A stretch of DNA of 64,000 bases. Source: JBKBIP01 sp046297495 (lineage in GTDB: Bacteria > Planctomycetota > Planctomycetia > Gemmatales > Gemmataceae). Position numbers and translations under genes: made by a program. The stretch lies in assembly GCA_046297495.1 (NCBI GenBank), contig JBKBIP010000001.1:1-64000 (forward strand), given 5' to 3'. Below are positions 1 to 11,654 of the stretch, piece by piece; position 1 is the stretch's first letter; every line of letters starts with the position of its first letter. Below the pieces are notes generated by a model that was not told the origin of the DNA, searched no databases, and saw only the letters and a list, made by a program, of their open reading frames with translations.

Positions 1-540
1 GACTCAATGCTCTCCGCCCACGGCGGGGGTAAACCCCGCCGCGCGCCTTGTCCCTGCTGCATGGTGGAAATCAAATGCTTCTCATCAAGGTATTCACGAA
101 GTTTTATTGGCTATGGTGTTGCCCCCCGCCGCCCCCCCTCCCGCGCTGGCCGCCTTGATTTGTCCGGTGCCGATCACTACAATTTCCCAGGGACAACTAC
201 TTTGCCCCTTCAGCAGCCGGACGAAAACCTGGATGGAAATTATTCTGGGCTTCCCCACAATCACGATCTACCTTACAACACGAGTGGGGAAGAGCGTGGC
301 CTGATCCCCGCGAGTGGACCACGGCATGAAGCTGGTGAGTCGGCGGATTCCGTCCTCCCCAGCGGGGTCTGCACTTCTGTTCTCCATCGCCTGGTGGTGG
401 GAGAAACGAAGCAGCTACCGAGGTGTCTATCGTCCGGTCCGCATGAATGGACAGCAACTGAGTGCGCATAACACAGGCAATCCTGGGGCTTCTCTCGTCT
501 TCCATCCCTCCACGCAACGCGGCGGGGGGAGGAAGCGGGA
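1..540. other. Upstream region of clpC, no convincing gene
   Basis: No reading frame here looks like a protein; the open frames are short and have an unnatural composition. A perfect 8-bp hairpin (CGGCGGGG at 21-28, CCCCGCCG at 34-41, 5-nt loop) lies near the left edge. It has no T-run, so it is not an obvious intrinsic terminator. The rest is probably the clpC promoter and a long 5' leader. Confidence 0.5.
155..183 (+). promoter_or_regulatory. Candidate sigma-70-type promoter upstream of clpC
   Basis: A -35-like TTGATT (155-160) and a -10-like TACAAT (178-183) are separated by exactly 17 nt. This would give a leader of about 350 nt before clpC. I see no CIRCE-type inverted repeat. The call rests on consensus match and spacing only. 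Confidence 0.3.
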
Positions 541-3063
<2,523 letters not shown>

Positions 3064-3087
3064 CCCACAGTCAATCCATCAAGCACG

Positions 3088-3122
3088 ACGGGCGAACCCT
3101 AAAGGGTTCGCCCGTTTTTTTT
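3088..3122 (+). terminator. Rho-independent terminator of clpC
   Basis: A perfect 12-bp stem (ACGGGCGAACCC at 3088-3099 and GGGTTCGCCCGT at 3104-3115) with a TAAA loop is followed by an uninterrupted T-run. It starts 25 nt after the clpC stop codon. Confidence 0.93.
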
Positions 3123-3157
3123 GTCGGCGCGCCGCCGTTCAGCGAGCATTCTCTCCA

Positions 3158-3523
3158 TCAAGGGCCGTAATAATAGGTCGTCGCCGCCACGCGCCGCCCG
3201 AACAGGCCGTAGCGATAGTAGGTCGTCACCGCCGGCGGCGCGTAGTAGGTTGTCACGGGCGCGGCGTAGGTGGTCACGACGGGGGGCGCGTAATACGACA
3301 CCGCCGGCGCGCTGTAGTAAGCGACGGTCGGCGCGCGGTAGTACGTCACGGCGGGGGGCGCGTAATACGAGACCACGGGGGGAGTATAGCAGGACACGAC
3401 GGGGGGACAGTAGCATGACGGCGTCACGATGACTCCTTGAGCGGCGACGGGACGAGTCGCCGCGACGCTCAACACCACCACCGCCAGCACGGCGGCGCCG
3501 GATCGGGACCAGAAACGGGACAT
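3158..3523 (-). CDS. Secreted Tyr/Pro-rich tandem-repeat protein
   Basis: A 121-residue protein with a Sec-type signal peptide (residues about 1-28, ending VAA-Q after the hydrophobic AAVLAVVVLSVAA). The remainder consists almost wholly of degenerate repeats of the type YYAPPAVTTYY, spaced every 8-10 residues, with two Cys early in the mature part. The repeats show at DNA level as a GC-rich tandem array. A strong AGGAGGTG ribosome-binding site precedes the ATG. Short Tyr/Pro-repeat exported proteins are common in Planctomycetes and may belong to the cell envelope, but the function is unknown. It is convergent with clpC and shares the intergenic terminator region. Confidence 0.75.
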   Translation of the reverse strand: MSRFWSRSGAAVLAVVVLSVAATRPVAAQGVIVTPSCYCPPVVSCYTPPVVSYYAPPAVTYYRAPTVAYYSAPAVSYYAPPVVTTYAAPVTTYYAPPAVTTYYRYGLFGRRVAATTYYYGP

Positions 3524-3743
3524 GATGCACCTCCTGTTGCGAAAATAAGGCTTGGAACAACTGTTTCTGTTGTAACACGCCGGCGCGGCCAGGGGAATAG
3601 GCGCGGCCCCCCGTTCCCTGGTGCTCGGCCCGCGAAACAGCGGTTGTGCGGATTGCGAAAATGGCGTAGGATGGGCAAAGTTTGGGTGTGTCTGCGGCCA
3701 GGAAACTCCTCATGTTAGTCTGACGCGCTAGCGACGGCTGCAG

Positions 3744-3887
3744 CAAGTTGCTCGGTTGGATGTCCCGATGCACCAGATGATGTTCATGAATATACTGCAA
3801 GCCCAACGCTGTTTGCCGGACCAGCTCGCAAGCGTTGGCCAACGCCAAAGGGCCTTGGTGATGGACCAACCGGCGCAAATCCAGACC
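3744..3887 (-). pseudogene. Remnant of a Hanks-type Ser/Thr protein kinase
   Basis: Forty-eight residues in one frame match kinase subdomains V-VIb: a GxDLxxLV...GPL segment followed by the catalytic loop VHRDIQPSNLL. The N-lobe (glycine loop, catalytic Lys) is missing upstream, and the DFG and later subdomains are missing downstream, where the frame runs into unrelated sequence. It lies directly downstream of an ECF sigma gene on the same strand. A sigma-then-kinase order is common in Planctomycetes, so this is probably what remains of a deleted partner kinase. Confidence 0.75.
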
Positions 3888-3984
3888 CAGAGGTAATGCC
3901 CCAACAATTCCGGAGCGGCTGGCGATGAGGGCGGGGAAACCGCGCGCGGCGAACTTCGACAACGGATATGGATTTGACTCCTTA

Positions 3985-4605
3985 TTAAATATCCAGCAGC
4001 TCGACGAATTCCTCGCGCAAGCGGCGTAGGATACGCGATTTGGCCAGATACACCGCGTTGGCCGTCATGCCCAAGTCCAGAGCGACTTGGTCGGGACTTT
4101 GATCTTCGATAGTCACTCGCCAGAAGGCTTGCCAACGGCGCTCCTCGAACTCGGCTTGGATCAACTCCAGGGCGCGGCGCAAGAGCAGTTGGGAATCCTC
4201 GGCCACGTCGGCGGGGTCAGCGGTAGGTTTCGCGTTGTCGTCCTGGTGTCCCAGCAGATCCAGCAGCTCGGCGCCCCCAACGGCGGGGACCTCCAATTGT
4301 CGTTGGCGCGCCCAATCACGCAGCTTGTTGCGCGTGATGACACGCAGCCAACCGCGAAAGGAGTCGCCGGGTCGGTCGCGGCGAAACGCGCCGATGGCGT
4401 GCGCCACGGCGCGAAACACCTCTTGGCTGACATCGGCCGCGTCCGCCGCCTGCAAACCGGCCCGCTGGCACCAGTGAAAGATCAGCGGGCTATAGAGACT
4501 GACTATACGCTGCCAAGCCGCTGGGTCGTTGGCCTGAACGCAGCGCAACAGACTGGTGGAGGTCACGCTTAACGGTTCTACCTGATTAACGTGTTCATCT
4601 GTCAC
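3985..4605 (-). CDS. ECF-type RNA polymerase sigma factor
   Basis: A 206-residue ECF sigma factor. Region 2 lies at about 20-95 (the DVSQEVFRAVAHAI and FRGWLRVITRNKLRDWAR segments bind core enzyme and the -10 element). Region 4 is at about 140-200, with the helix-turn-helix around SPDQVALDLGMTANAVYLAKSRILRRLRE. No anti-sigma factor with membrane segments is adjacent. The gene immediately downstream is a kinase remnant, so the original signalling partner may be lost. Target promoters cannot be inferred here. Confidence 0.9.
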   Translation of the reverse strand: MTDEHVNQVEPLSVTSTSLLRCVQANDPAAWQRIVSLYSPLIFHWCQRAGLQAADAADVSQEVFRAVAHAIGAFRRDRPGDSFRGWLRVITRNKLRDWARQRQLEVPAVGGAELLDLLGHQDDNAKPTADPADVAEDSQLLLRRALELIQAEFEERRWQAFWRVTIEDQSPDQVALDLGMTANAVYLAKSRILRRLREEFVELLDI

Positions 4606-4944
4606 GACATCATTCTCCAGGTTGGCGCCGCTAGAAGATTTGACTGGTTGAATGTGAATGACATGAAACTAACAAGTTTCAGGCGGCGCATCCACAGAAA
4701 AAAGATTTTGTCTTCGATTTTTCGTTGCGCCGCGACAGACGTTTACGTTCTATAGGTGAGGGAAGGAATTTTGCTTGAGAATCACATGCTTTGATATGCG
4801 GATCGATGGGACATCGATCTTCACGGGAAGCCGGGACTCGCCCCAGCCCGGCTTTCCGCTTTTATTTCTTCCCAGCGCTTCGTGTTTGGGGGGTGCATCC
4901 CGAAGGTGAACAGACCATGGCCCCTGGCGGCACGTCAACCGCGG
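4606..4944. other. Intergenic region between two sigma-factor genes, with two hairpins
   Basis: No gene is visible. There is a perfect 8-bp hairpin GATCGATG / CATCGATC (4801-4819, 3-nt loop). A second hairpin, AAGCCGGG (4828-4835) / CCCGGCTT (4847-4854), is followed by a T-rich stretch on the plus strand. The promoter of the minus-strand sigma gene ending at 3985 must lie in the left part. Confidence 0.4.
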
Positions 4945-5601
4945 CTAGTCGGCCAGTAGTTGCGGCGTGAGGGTTTCGCGGAGTTGATTGCGGGCGCGAT
5001 AGAGTAAGCTCTTGGCGGCTTCCAAGCTCATGTCCAATTCCTCGGCCACCTCTTGGTAGGTGCGTTCCTCGAACTGGTGCAGCTCCAAGGCCAGGCGTTG
5101 CCGTTCGGCCAAATCGGCCACGGCCAGGCGCACCAAATAGGCCAGCTCGGCTCGCTCCAACGGCACCGACGGCGCTTCGCGGCAGGTCGGTTCCGGTGGC
5201 TGGCCGCTGTCACGCCGCGTTTCGTTCCGGTCCCATTCGCTGAGCGGCACCACGGGATGACGGCGGCGCGTGCGCAGACCATTGCGCGCGACGTTCTGCG
5301 TGATCAGAAACAACCACGTCGTGAATCGAGCGGTCGGTTGATAGCGTTTGCGTGAACGGTACAAGCGCAGAAAAACATCTTGAGCCAAGTCTTCCGCCTC
5401 ATGCCGATCCCCGACCAGACGATAAAGCCGGCCGAAGATGCGCGACCAGAACCGTCGTACCAGCTCGGCGAAGGCTCCCGCCTCATCGCGTTGCACGCGC
5501 AACATCAATTGGACATCGGGATCGTTCCGCGCCGCCGCGGCGCGTGGGGCTAGCTTGGATTGGTCGCGGCGCGGAAGGCGTTTTGAGAGGACTTTCGGCA
5601 C
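4945..5601 (-). CDS. ECF-type RNA polymerase sigma factor (RpoE-like)
   Basis: A 218-residue sigma-70 family protein. Region 2 (about 48-115) carries FAELVRRFWSRIFGRLYRLVGDRHEAEDLAQDVFLRLYR, whose DLAQDVFLR piece is typical of ECF factors. Region 4 (about 160-212) contains the recognition helix segment TYQEVAEELDMSLEAAKSLLYRARNQLRE. The first 30 residues are basic and probably disordered. Its product is clearly different from the other ECF factor at 3985, so the two are not recent duplicates. A small palindrome (5636-5657) and a histidine kinase gene lie upstream. No anti-sigma gene is adjacent. Confidence 0.92.
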   Translation of the reverse strand: MPKVLSKRLPRRDQSKLAPRAAAARNDPDVQLMLRVQRDEAGAFAELVRRFWSRIFGRLYRLVGDRHEAEDLAQDVFLRLYRSRKRYQPTARFTTWLFLITQNVARNGLRTRRRHPVVPLSEWDRNETRRDSGQPPEPTCREAPSVPLERAELAYLVRLAVADLAERQRLALELHQFEERTYQEVAEELDMSLEAAKSLLYRARNQLRETLTPQLLAD

Positions 5602-5631
5602 GGTTCCGCTCCTTTGCCAAGGCGTGAGGTT

Positions 5632-5657
5632 GATTCATCGGTTCACGCGAACCGATG
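5632..5657. repeat. Palindromic intergenic repeat, GATTCATCGGTT family, copy 1
   Basis: CATCGGTT (5636-5643) and AACCGATG (5650-5657) form an 8-bp inverted repeat with a 6-nt loop. The left arm extends to GATTCATCGGTT. Other copies are at 27293, 39554, 54730 and 61820, with a half copy at 34334. Confidence 0.7.
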
Positions 5658-5706
5658 CCGCCCCCTCGTCGCAGCATGAAGAACTACTTCTCCCATTTCC
5701 GAACCA

Positions 5707-7485
5707 TCAATTACCCGTTGGCAGCTGAACGCGAAAGCGTGTTCCTTGCTGGGGTTGACTTTCACAGGTGATTTGCCCACCCATCAAATCGATGTACCCT
5801 TTGACAATGGCCAATCCCAAACCGGCATGCATACTCTCCGCCGAGCGGGCCGGGTCGGCGCGGTAGAAGCGCTCGAAGATGTACGGCTGCACTTCGGGGG
5901 GAATGCCGATGCCGGTGTCGCGCACCTCCAACAGCAGCGAATCCGGTTTTTCTTCGACGAGCAAGGCGATGTTGCCGTTGGGCTGGTTGTATTCAATGGC
6001 GTTGTGCAACAAGTTGGTGATGATCTCACGCAGCTTATCGGGGTCGGTCACGAGATAGGCGGAGCGGGGACTCTGCACTTCCAAGTGCACGTCGCGGGCC
6101 TCGGCCAAGGGGCGCACCAAGGCGGCGCACTGATCGGCGAGGGCGGCCACATCGACCGGCTGCGGCTTGAGCAGGTCCACGCCGGCATCGAGACGAGCCA
6201 AGGCCAACAGGCGCTCTACCAAGCGGCTCATGTGCTGCCCCATGTTGCGGCATTCCGCCAGGATGTCTCGGTATTCATCCACGCTGCGTTCCTTGCGGAG
6301 GGCCACCTCCAAAATGGTGAGCAGGGCGGTCAACGGCGTGCGCAGCTCGTGCGAGATGTCGGCGGCGGCCTGCTTCTCGCGGGCGAAGGCGCGGCGCAGC
6401 AATTCCAAGGTCTCGGTCAAGCGTTCGACGATGGGGCGTAGCTCGCTCGACAACACCGGCTCGGAGAAGGACAAGCGGAAATCCTTGATCGACACCCGGC
6501 TGACGGCATCGGACAGGCGCCGCAATGGGGCCAAGCCCAGCCGCACTAGGCCATAGCCCCCCAGGACCGTGGCCGCGAACGTCAACGCGCTGATCAGCAG
6601 CAGCTGGCGGCGCAGCGTTTGCAAAGTGATCCGCGATTCGTCATCGAGCTTGGTCAAAGCGGCGTCGCGCTCCGCCGCCAGCTGGGTCAAGGCTTTGTCG
6701 CGCTGGGTGGTGTCGGCGGCGCACTGGATGAACACCGTCGGCGACACCCCCTCGGCGTAGCGCTGCGGCGGGAAGGGGGGCCGGCGCTCCGTGGGAAAAC
6801 GCACGTCGCTGGGAGGACCAGGGCGGCGCGACGAGGGATGCCAGTGCAAGCGAAAACGCGCTAATGGAGCTTTCAGCGTGACCCGGCGAACGGGGCGATC
6901 ATCAAATTCAAAATCGTCAAACTTCCAGTCGAACAATTGGGTGCGCGAAAAGGCGCGGGTCTGGAACGGCAACGACCGCCCCGCCAACGATTCGGAGCGC
7001 GAGGCAATGCCCCATTCGGTGTTGATTTGGTAGTATTCCTGAACGCTGTCATCGAAACCGTAATGGGGCAGCTCCTCCACGGGGAAACGAATGTCGTTGC
7101 CGAGCATGCGCTGCACCGGATACGCCAAGGGGCTGGATAGGCTTTCCGCCGCCCATACCGGCAACAGGGCGTAGCCGCTGGGTTGCGTGCTGGCGGTCAA
7201 CATGCCGAACAGATAGAGCGGTTGCATGCGCATCCGCTGCCATTGGTTTTGCCATTGCGACAAGTTGGCCAGGGTCCGCGCTTGGAAGAGCAAGGTCTCG
7301 TCGAACTTGGCCCGTTCCTGGCGTTCGCGCTCTTCGGCTTGCGTGAGGATCAGCTCGTGCGTGGAGCGGCGGCGGTCCTCGACGGTGCGGTAGGTCAGCC
7401 AATAGACCAACCCCGACACCGCCCCCAGCGCTAGCCCCAGCAGCAGTAGGAAATACACCACCAACGATAAGCGGATGGACCTCAC
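5707..7485 (-). CDS. Membrane sensor histidine kinase (HAMP, HisKA, HATPase)
   Basis: Sensor kinase of a two-component system. From the GTG at 7485 it has a first membrane helix (about 6-27), an extracytoplasmic domain of about 270 residues, a second helix (ISALTFAATVLGGYGLVRLGL) running into a HAMP segment, the H-box ISHELRTPL with phospho-acceptor His379, the N-box (LLHNAIEYN), G1 (DTGIGIPPE) and G2 (GLGLAIVKGY). The GTG overlaps the stop of the response regulator gene as GTGA and has GGGGAGA upstream, so translation is probably coupled. A TTG further upstream (7521) is open but less likely. The sensed signal is unknown. Confidence 0.93.
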   Translation of the reverse strand: MRSIRLSLVVYFLLLLGLALGAVSGLVYWLTYRTVEDRRRSTHELILTQAEERERQERAKFDETLLFQARTLANLSQWQNQWQRMRMQPLYLFGMLTASTQPSGYALLPVWAAESLSSPLAYPVQRMLGNDIRFPVEELPHYGFDDSVQEYYQINTEWGIASRSESLAGRSLPFQTRAFSRTQLFDWKFDDFEFDDRPVRRVTLKAPLARFRLHWHPSSRRPGPPSDVRFPTERRPPFPPQRYAEGVSPTVFIQCAADTTQRDKALTQLAAERDAALTKLDDESRITLQTLRRQLLLISALTFAATVLGGYGLVRLGLAPLRRLSDAVSRVSIKDFRLSFSEPVLSSELRPIVERLTETLELLRRAFAREKQAAADISHELRTPLTALLTILEVALRKERSVDEYRDILAECRNMGQHMSRLVERLLALARLDAGVDLLKPQPVDVAALADQCAALVRPLAEARDVHLEVQSPRSAYLVTDPDKLREIITNLLHNAIEYNQPNGNIALLVEEKPDSLLLEVRDTGIGIPPEVQPYIFERFYRADPARSAESMHAGLGLAIVKGYIDLMGGQITCESQPQQGTRFRVQLPTGN

Positions 7486-8156
7486 GTTTCTTCTCCCCGC
7501 AACAAATACCCTTCTCCCCAACGGGTCAGGATCAACGGCGGCTCGAAATCCTTATCGATCTTGGTGCGTAGATAGCGAATGTACACATCCACGACATTGG
7601 ACGTGCTCTCGTCATGTTCGTCGTACAGATGTTCCCAGATCTGAGTACGCGTGACGACCTGACCACAATGAAAGGCCAGGAATTGCAGCAAAGCGTATTC
7701 CTTGGGCGTTAGATGAATGAGCTGTCCGGCGCGGCGCACCTTGCGGGCGGTGGTGTCGATTTCCAAATCATGAATCCGCAACACCGGATCCTTGATCTGA
7801 TGCCCTCGGCGAATCAACGCCCGAAGGCGGGCCAACAATTCCTCCAACTGAAACGGCTTGGTCAAATAGTCATCCGCGCCGGTGTCTAGCCCGCGCACCT
7901 TGTCATCAATGGCGTCGCGCGCCGTCAGGACGAGAACATGCGTTGTCAATCCCTGCTGGCGCCAGCGGCGTAACAGAGTCAGCCCATCCTCCTTGGGGAG
8001 CATCCAATCGAGAATGATCACATCGTAATTCGCGGTCCGTGCCTTGTAATCCGCTTCCGCGCCGTCATACGCGACATCAACGGCAAAACCTTCTTCCTCC
8101 AGACCTTGTTGCAAGGCCCGCACCAATGGTTTGTGATCTTCAACCAGCAGTACACG
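7482..8156 (-). CDS. OmpR/PhoB-family response regulator
   Basis: A receiver domain followed by a winged-helix DNA-binding domain. From the GTG at 8156 the protein has 224 residues, the family norm. It shows the acidic pair E7-D8, phospho-acceptor D51 (VIILDWMLPKEDG), the LTA switch region, and KPF. The C-terminal winged helix includes LTPKEYALLQFLAFHCGQVVTRTQIWEHLY and VDVYIRYLRTKID. GGTGAG precedes the GTG; the upstream in-frame TTG at 8237 would add a non-conserved tail. It is the first gene of the pair with the kinase, which overlaps it by 4 nt. The divergent gene is an MFS transporter, a possible but untested target. Confidence 0.94.
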   Translation of the reverse strand, partial: RVLLVEDHKPLVRALQQGLEEEGFAVDVAYDGAEADYKARTANYDVIILDWMLPKEDGLTLLRRWRQQGLTTHVLVLTARDAIDDKVRGLDTGADDYLTKPFQLEELLARLRALIRRGHQIKDPVLRIHDLEIDTTARKVRRAGQLIHLTPKEYALLQFLAFHCGQVVTRTQIWEHLYDEHDESTSNVVDVYIRYLRTKIDKDFEPPLILTRWGEGYLLRGEET

Positions 8157-8423
8157 CACAAGCTCACCCGTGGAGAGAACGTGACGAGTGCCTAGAGATT
8201 TAGTCCAAAAGCCATCGCCTCTGTTGTTGTACCACAAGGGGGATTAAAGGATTATGAGAACCGGACAGAAAATCGCAGGGGGAGAGGAGCGAAAAAGGAC
8301 AAGGCTCGATTTCCGAGGGAGTTCCTTGCGGAGAGCGGCTCGGAGCGGTATTCTGCGAGACAGGACATCAAACATCGCGCCGCGATGGCACCAACAACCT
8401 TTATCTCGACAAAGAGGATAGCG

Positions 8424-10025
8424 ATGGGCGCGAACGACCCGCATGGGAAAATTGGCACAGGGCAATGGATGGCCCTTTCGGCGGCGCTGTTGGGCTGGAT
8501 GTTCGACGGCTTGGAGATGGGCTTGTTTCCCCTGGTGGCGCGGCCGGCGCTGCAAAACCTGCTGCCGGGGATGGGAGAAGCGGAGATCGGCAAATGGATT
8601 TCCGTGACGATTGCCACCTTTCTGGTCGGAGCCGCGACAGGGGGCGTCTTATTCGGCTGGTTGGGGGACCGCATCGGCCGCGTGCGGGCCATGATGCTCA
8701 GCGTGCTCACCTATGCCATTTTCACAGGGCTTTGTGGCATCGCCACCTCTGCGGAGCAAATCGCCATTCTGCGGTTTATTGCTGCTCTGGGCATGGGAGG
8801 GGAATGGTCCTTGGGAGTAGCCCTGGTCATGGAAATCTGGCCCGACAAGTCGCGGGCTTTCCTGGCTGGTTTGATCGGGGCGGCGGCCAACGTGGGCTTC
8901 TTGCTGATCGCGCTGTTGAGTCTGGGATTGGTGCAATTCCTCCAAGAAACCGAGGGGATTTTGTTGGCCGTGTTGCCGGCCAGTTGGGTCGAACCGCTCG
9001 TGTCGCATTCCGGTTGGCGCATCCTGATGATGATGGGGGCGCTGCCGGCGTTGCTCACCTTTTTCATCCGCTTCTTCGTCCCCGAGTCGGAACGCTGGCA
9101 AGAGGAGCAAGCTCGCGGCACGACCTCGAATTGGGCTGCCAAGGATTTGAGCGGCGTGCTAGTCGGCGCGGGTAGCGTGTTGTTCATCATCTACCTGTGG
9201 GCCGCTCCGTATCCGTTCATCGTTGCAGTTGCCAAGCCCTTGCCGTGGCAATTGCTCGGCACGCTGGGGGGGCTGATCGTGGCCACCCTGGGTTTTCTCT
9301 ATCCGGTGACGCGCTATCTCGGACGGGTCGGCATGGCGACGGGGAGCACCTTGCCTGAGGTGGCCCCGACCGTGCGCCGGATGTTGCTAGGGGCCTGTCT
9401 CGGCGGTGTCGCCCTGTTGGGAACCTGGGCGTCCATCCAATGGGCGCCGACCTGGGCGCATGAACTTTCTGGAGAACAAGCCGGAGCCAGGGAATACACG
9501 CAGATTTGTTCCGGTTTAGGAGCGATTGTCGGCACCATCACGGCGGCCCTGGCGGGGGGCTGGTTTGGCCGGCGCATCACCTATTTCGTGATGTGTTTGG
9601 CTTCGTTGGCGGCCGCGCTGGTGTTCTTTCAGCTCAACTCCGCATATGGGACGTGGTTTTTGGTTTCCGTCTTCGTGGCGGGCGGCGTCACCGCTTCGTT
9701 CTACGGCTGGCTGCCCCTCTATCTGCCCGAGCTGTTCGTCACCAAGGTCCGGGCCACCGGACAGGGCTTCAGTTTCAATTTTGGCCGCATCCTCGCCGCC
9801 GTCGGTGCACTGCAAACCGGCACACTGATGGGACTGTTCAAAGGAGAAACGCTAAGTCGTTTCCTGCACTTGCTGGGATTGGCGGACTCCCCCAACATAG
9901 TGGAATTCCTTCAAGGCAAAGCCGGCTATCCCTTGGCCTGTTCGATCATGAGCCTGATTTACCTCGCTGGCATGGTCATCATTTGGTTCGCGCCGGAAAC
10001 CAAGGGGCAGGCGTTGCCGGAATGA
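8424..10025 (+). CDS. Major facilitator superfamily transporter
   Basis: An integral membrane carrier with about 12 predicted helices in the usual 6+6 arrangement. The MFS signature between helices 2 and 3 is clear (GWLGDRIGRVRAM), and the RFIAALGMGGEWSLGVALVMEIWP segment in helices 4-5 matches the sugar-acid/aromatic-acid type of carrier (SHS/AAHS-like), so an organic anion substrate is plausible. The ATG at 8424 has AGAGGA at good spacing; an ATG 13 codons upstream (8385) lacks one. The gene ends only 3 nt from the end of the convergent enolase-superfamily gene. The substrate cannot be named from sequence. Confidence 0.88.
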   Translation: MGANDPHGKIGTGQWMALSAALLGWMFDGLEMGLFPLVARPALQNLLPGMGEAEIGKWISVTIATFLVGAATGGVLFGWLGDRIGRVRAMMLSVLTYAIFTGLCGIATSAEQIAILRFIAALGMGGEWSLGVALVMEIWPDKSRAFLAGLIGAAANVGFLLIALLSLGLVQFLQETEGILLAVLPASWVEPLVSHSGWRILMMMGALPALLTFFIRFFVPESERWQEEQARGTTSNWAAKDLSGVLVGAGSVLFIIYLWAAPYPFIVAVAKPLPWQLLGTLGGLIVATLGFLYPVTRYLGRVGMATGSTLPEVAPTVRRMLLGACLGGVALLGTWASIQWAPTWAHELSGEQAGAREYTQICSGLGAIVGTITAALAGGWFGRRITYFVMCLASLAAALVFFQLNSAYGTWFLVSVFVAGGVTASFYGWLPLYLPELFVTKVRATGQGFSFNFGRILAAVGALQTGTLMGLFKGETLSRFLHLLGLADSPNIVEFLQGKAGYPLACSIMSLIYLAGMVIIWFAPETKGQALPE

Positions 10026-10028
10026 CAC

Positions 10029-11384
10029 TTACGCTTCCACCGCGCTCAGCCCCAGGCCGGTGAGCACGCCCGTTCGCATGGTGCCATCGGTGATGCGGAA
10101 GATGCCGGGAAACCGCTCTTCCCACGGCTGATTGGCGGCAGGCAGGTATTGGCGCGAATTGGCCTCGACGGCGGCCACGCCGGGGACATGGGCGGCCAGC
10201 CCCGCCGAGTGGATCAACGACGCGCCGGGACAGGTCAAGTCCTGGACACACAAAAACAGCCGCTCCTTTTGGGCGGCGGCGGCCATCAACAGGGCCTGAC
10301 TTTGCCCCTTGCACGCTTTCAAGGCTGCTCCGGTGTAACCCTGTTCTTGGGCCAAGCGCAAGCTCTCCACGTCAACGAGCGACTCATCAATGACCACGGG
10401 CCGCAGCTTCGCCGCCTCGTGCATGGGATTGGCCCGCCCGCGGAGGTCGCGCGCGGTTGGTTGTTCGATGTATTGGATGCGCTCGAAAGCAACCGGCGTT
10501 TGTTCGCGCACGTGCCGCAGAAAATCCAGCAGATACGCGACATGCGGGCAGCGCTCGTTGAAATCGAGCGAATACCACCACCGCGCCACGCCGCGTTGCC
10601 CTTGGGTGGCGGCGGTCACGCGTTCGACGCGGAGCAGCCGGTCCACGTCCCAGGCGAGATCGTCGCCGTTGAGCTTCACCTTGAAATGGGTCACGCCGTT
10701 GTGATGAATCCACTCCGGCAGCGTCTCCGGCCAACCGTCGTTCAGCCGCGCGGTCAGGTCGGCCTCCTCGATGGCGTCGAGAGCGCCGACCAGATGATAC
10801 ACCGGCATTCGGGCTTGCGGCTGCTGGTTCACGTAACGGTCCAGATATTCCCCGCGAAAGGCGGGGCCGAGATAGAAGGACAGATCATGCCCCATGAATT
10901 CCTTGCCATAGGTGTGATAACAATTCAGCCCATGCGCCTTGCCGAAGCCGTCGTGCAGGGCGGCGTCGAAGGCGCTGGCGACAACTAATGTGCAAAGCTT
11001 CGGGATCGGCTCGGCCAGCCGGAGTTGCCGCGTCACTTCCGCCGCCCCCCGAAGATACTCCGGCTCCAGCAGCCACGTCAGATCGATGGGATGGCCGAAT
11101 TCGCCGCAAGCCGCCGTGAGGGCGGCGATCCGTTCGGTCAACGCCTTCATGGCTGTCAAAGTCACGTCATAGGGCAGTACGGGAGACGGAAACGACCAGA
11201 CGTTCCCCAGCGGCATCGACCCAAAGCCGCGGGCGCGCCGGCCGCCGCGCGTCTCCACTTGACATTCGACATTCAATATAGTGGCTCGATCCAAGGCCAC
11301 GCCGCCAAACTTGAGCGGCGTGCGATAGCGATGATCCTCATAGGCGAAGGAGACATCGACAATCCGCATATCGGTGGCCAGCAT
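10029..11384 (-). CDS. Enolase-superfamily enzyme (mandelate racemase/muconate-lactonizing type)
   Basis: A 451-residue protein with a capping domain (about 1-140) and a TIM barrel. Barrel motifs of the superfamily are present in order: FKVKLNG (catalytic Lys pair position), SLDFNERC (metal-binding Asp and Glu), EQPTARD (second metal Glu) and PVVIDESLVD (Asp/Glu). Such enzymes abstract a proton next to a carboxylate with Mg2+. Neighbouring MFS and UxaA-type genes fit sugar-acid metabolism, but the substrate is not determined. The start has GGAA upstream. At about 450 residues it is somewhat longer than typical members. Confidence 0.85.
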   Translation of the reverse strand: MLATDMRIVDVSFAYEDHRYRTPLKFGGVALDRATILNVECQVETRGGRRARGFGSMPLGNVWSFPSPVLPYDVTLTAMKALTERIAALTAACGEFGHPIDLTWLLEPEYLRGAAEVTRQLRLAEPIPKLCTLVVASAFDAALHDGFGKAHGLNCYHTYGKEFMGHDLSFYLGPAFRGEYLDRYVNQQPQARMPVYHLVGALDAIEEADLTARLNDGWPETLPEWIHHNGVTHFKVKLNGDDLAWDVDRLLRVERVTAATQGQRGVARWWYSLDFNERCPHVAYLLDFLRHVREQTPVAFERIQYIEQPTARDLRGRANPMHEAAKLRPVVIDESLVDVESLRLAQEQGYTGAALKACKGQSQALLMAAAAQKERLFLCVQDLTCPGASLIHSAGLAAHVPGVAAVEANSRQYLPAANQPWEERFPGIFRITDGTMRTGVLTGLGLSAVEA

Positions 11385-11654
11385 GGCAGGTTCCTTGGGG
11401 GATGAGACAAGTTAATGTCTCTGAAAATGACGCCTCCACTAGCCCGCGCGCACGATAGTCATCCTCGCGCCACTTTTCGGCGCCAAGCGGGAAAAAACGT
11501 ATCGATCTCCTTCAGCCGATCCATGAAACTGAAGGGCTTGCGAGCCACCGTGGATATTTTCCTTTGGCGTCCTGTTTTAGCCATGTGCTCTCGGTTCTCG
11601 AAACCAGCAAACGTCGAAAATGGATGGCCCCGGTGATTTCTTAGTACCTGTTAC

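Noticed and set aside
3099..3962. A 287-codon minus-strand frame containing the kinase fragment
   Set aside because: Only residues 26-73 resemble a kinase. The rest reads through the clpC-side intergenic region and antisense to the Tyr/Pro-repeat gene, so it is a remnant with chance extension, not a gene.
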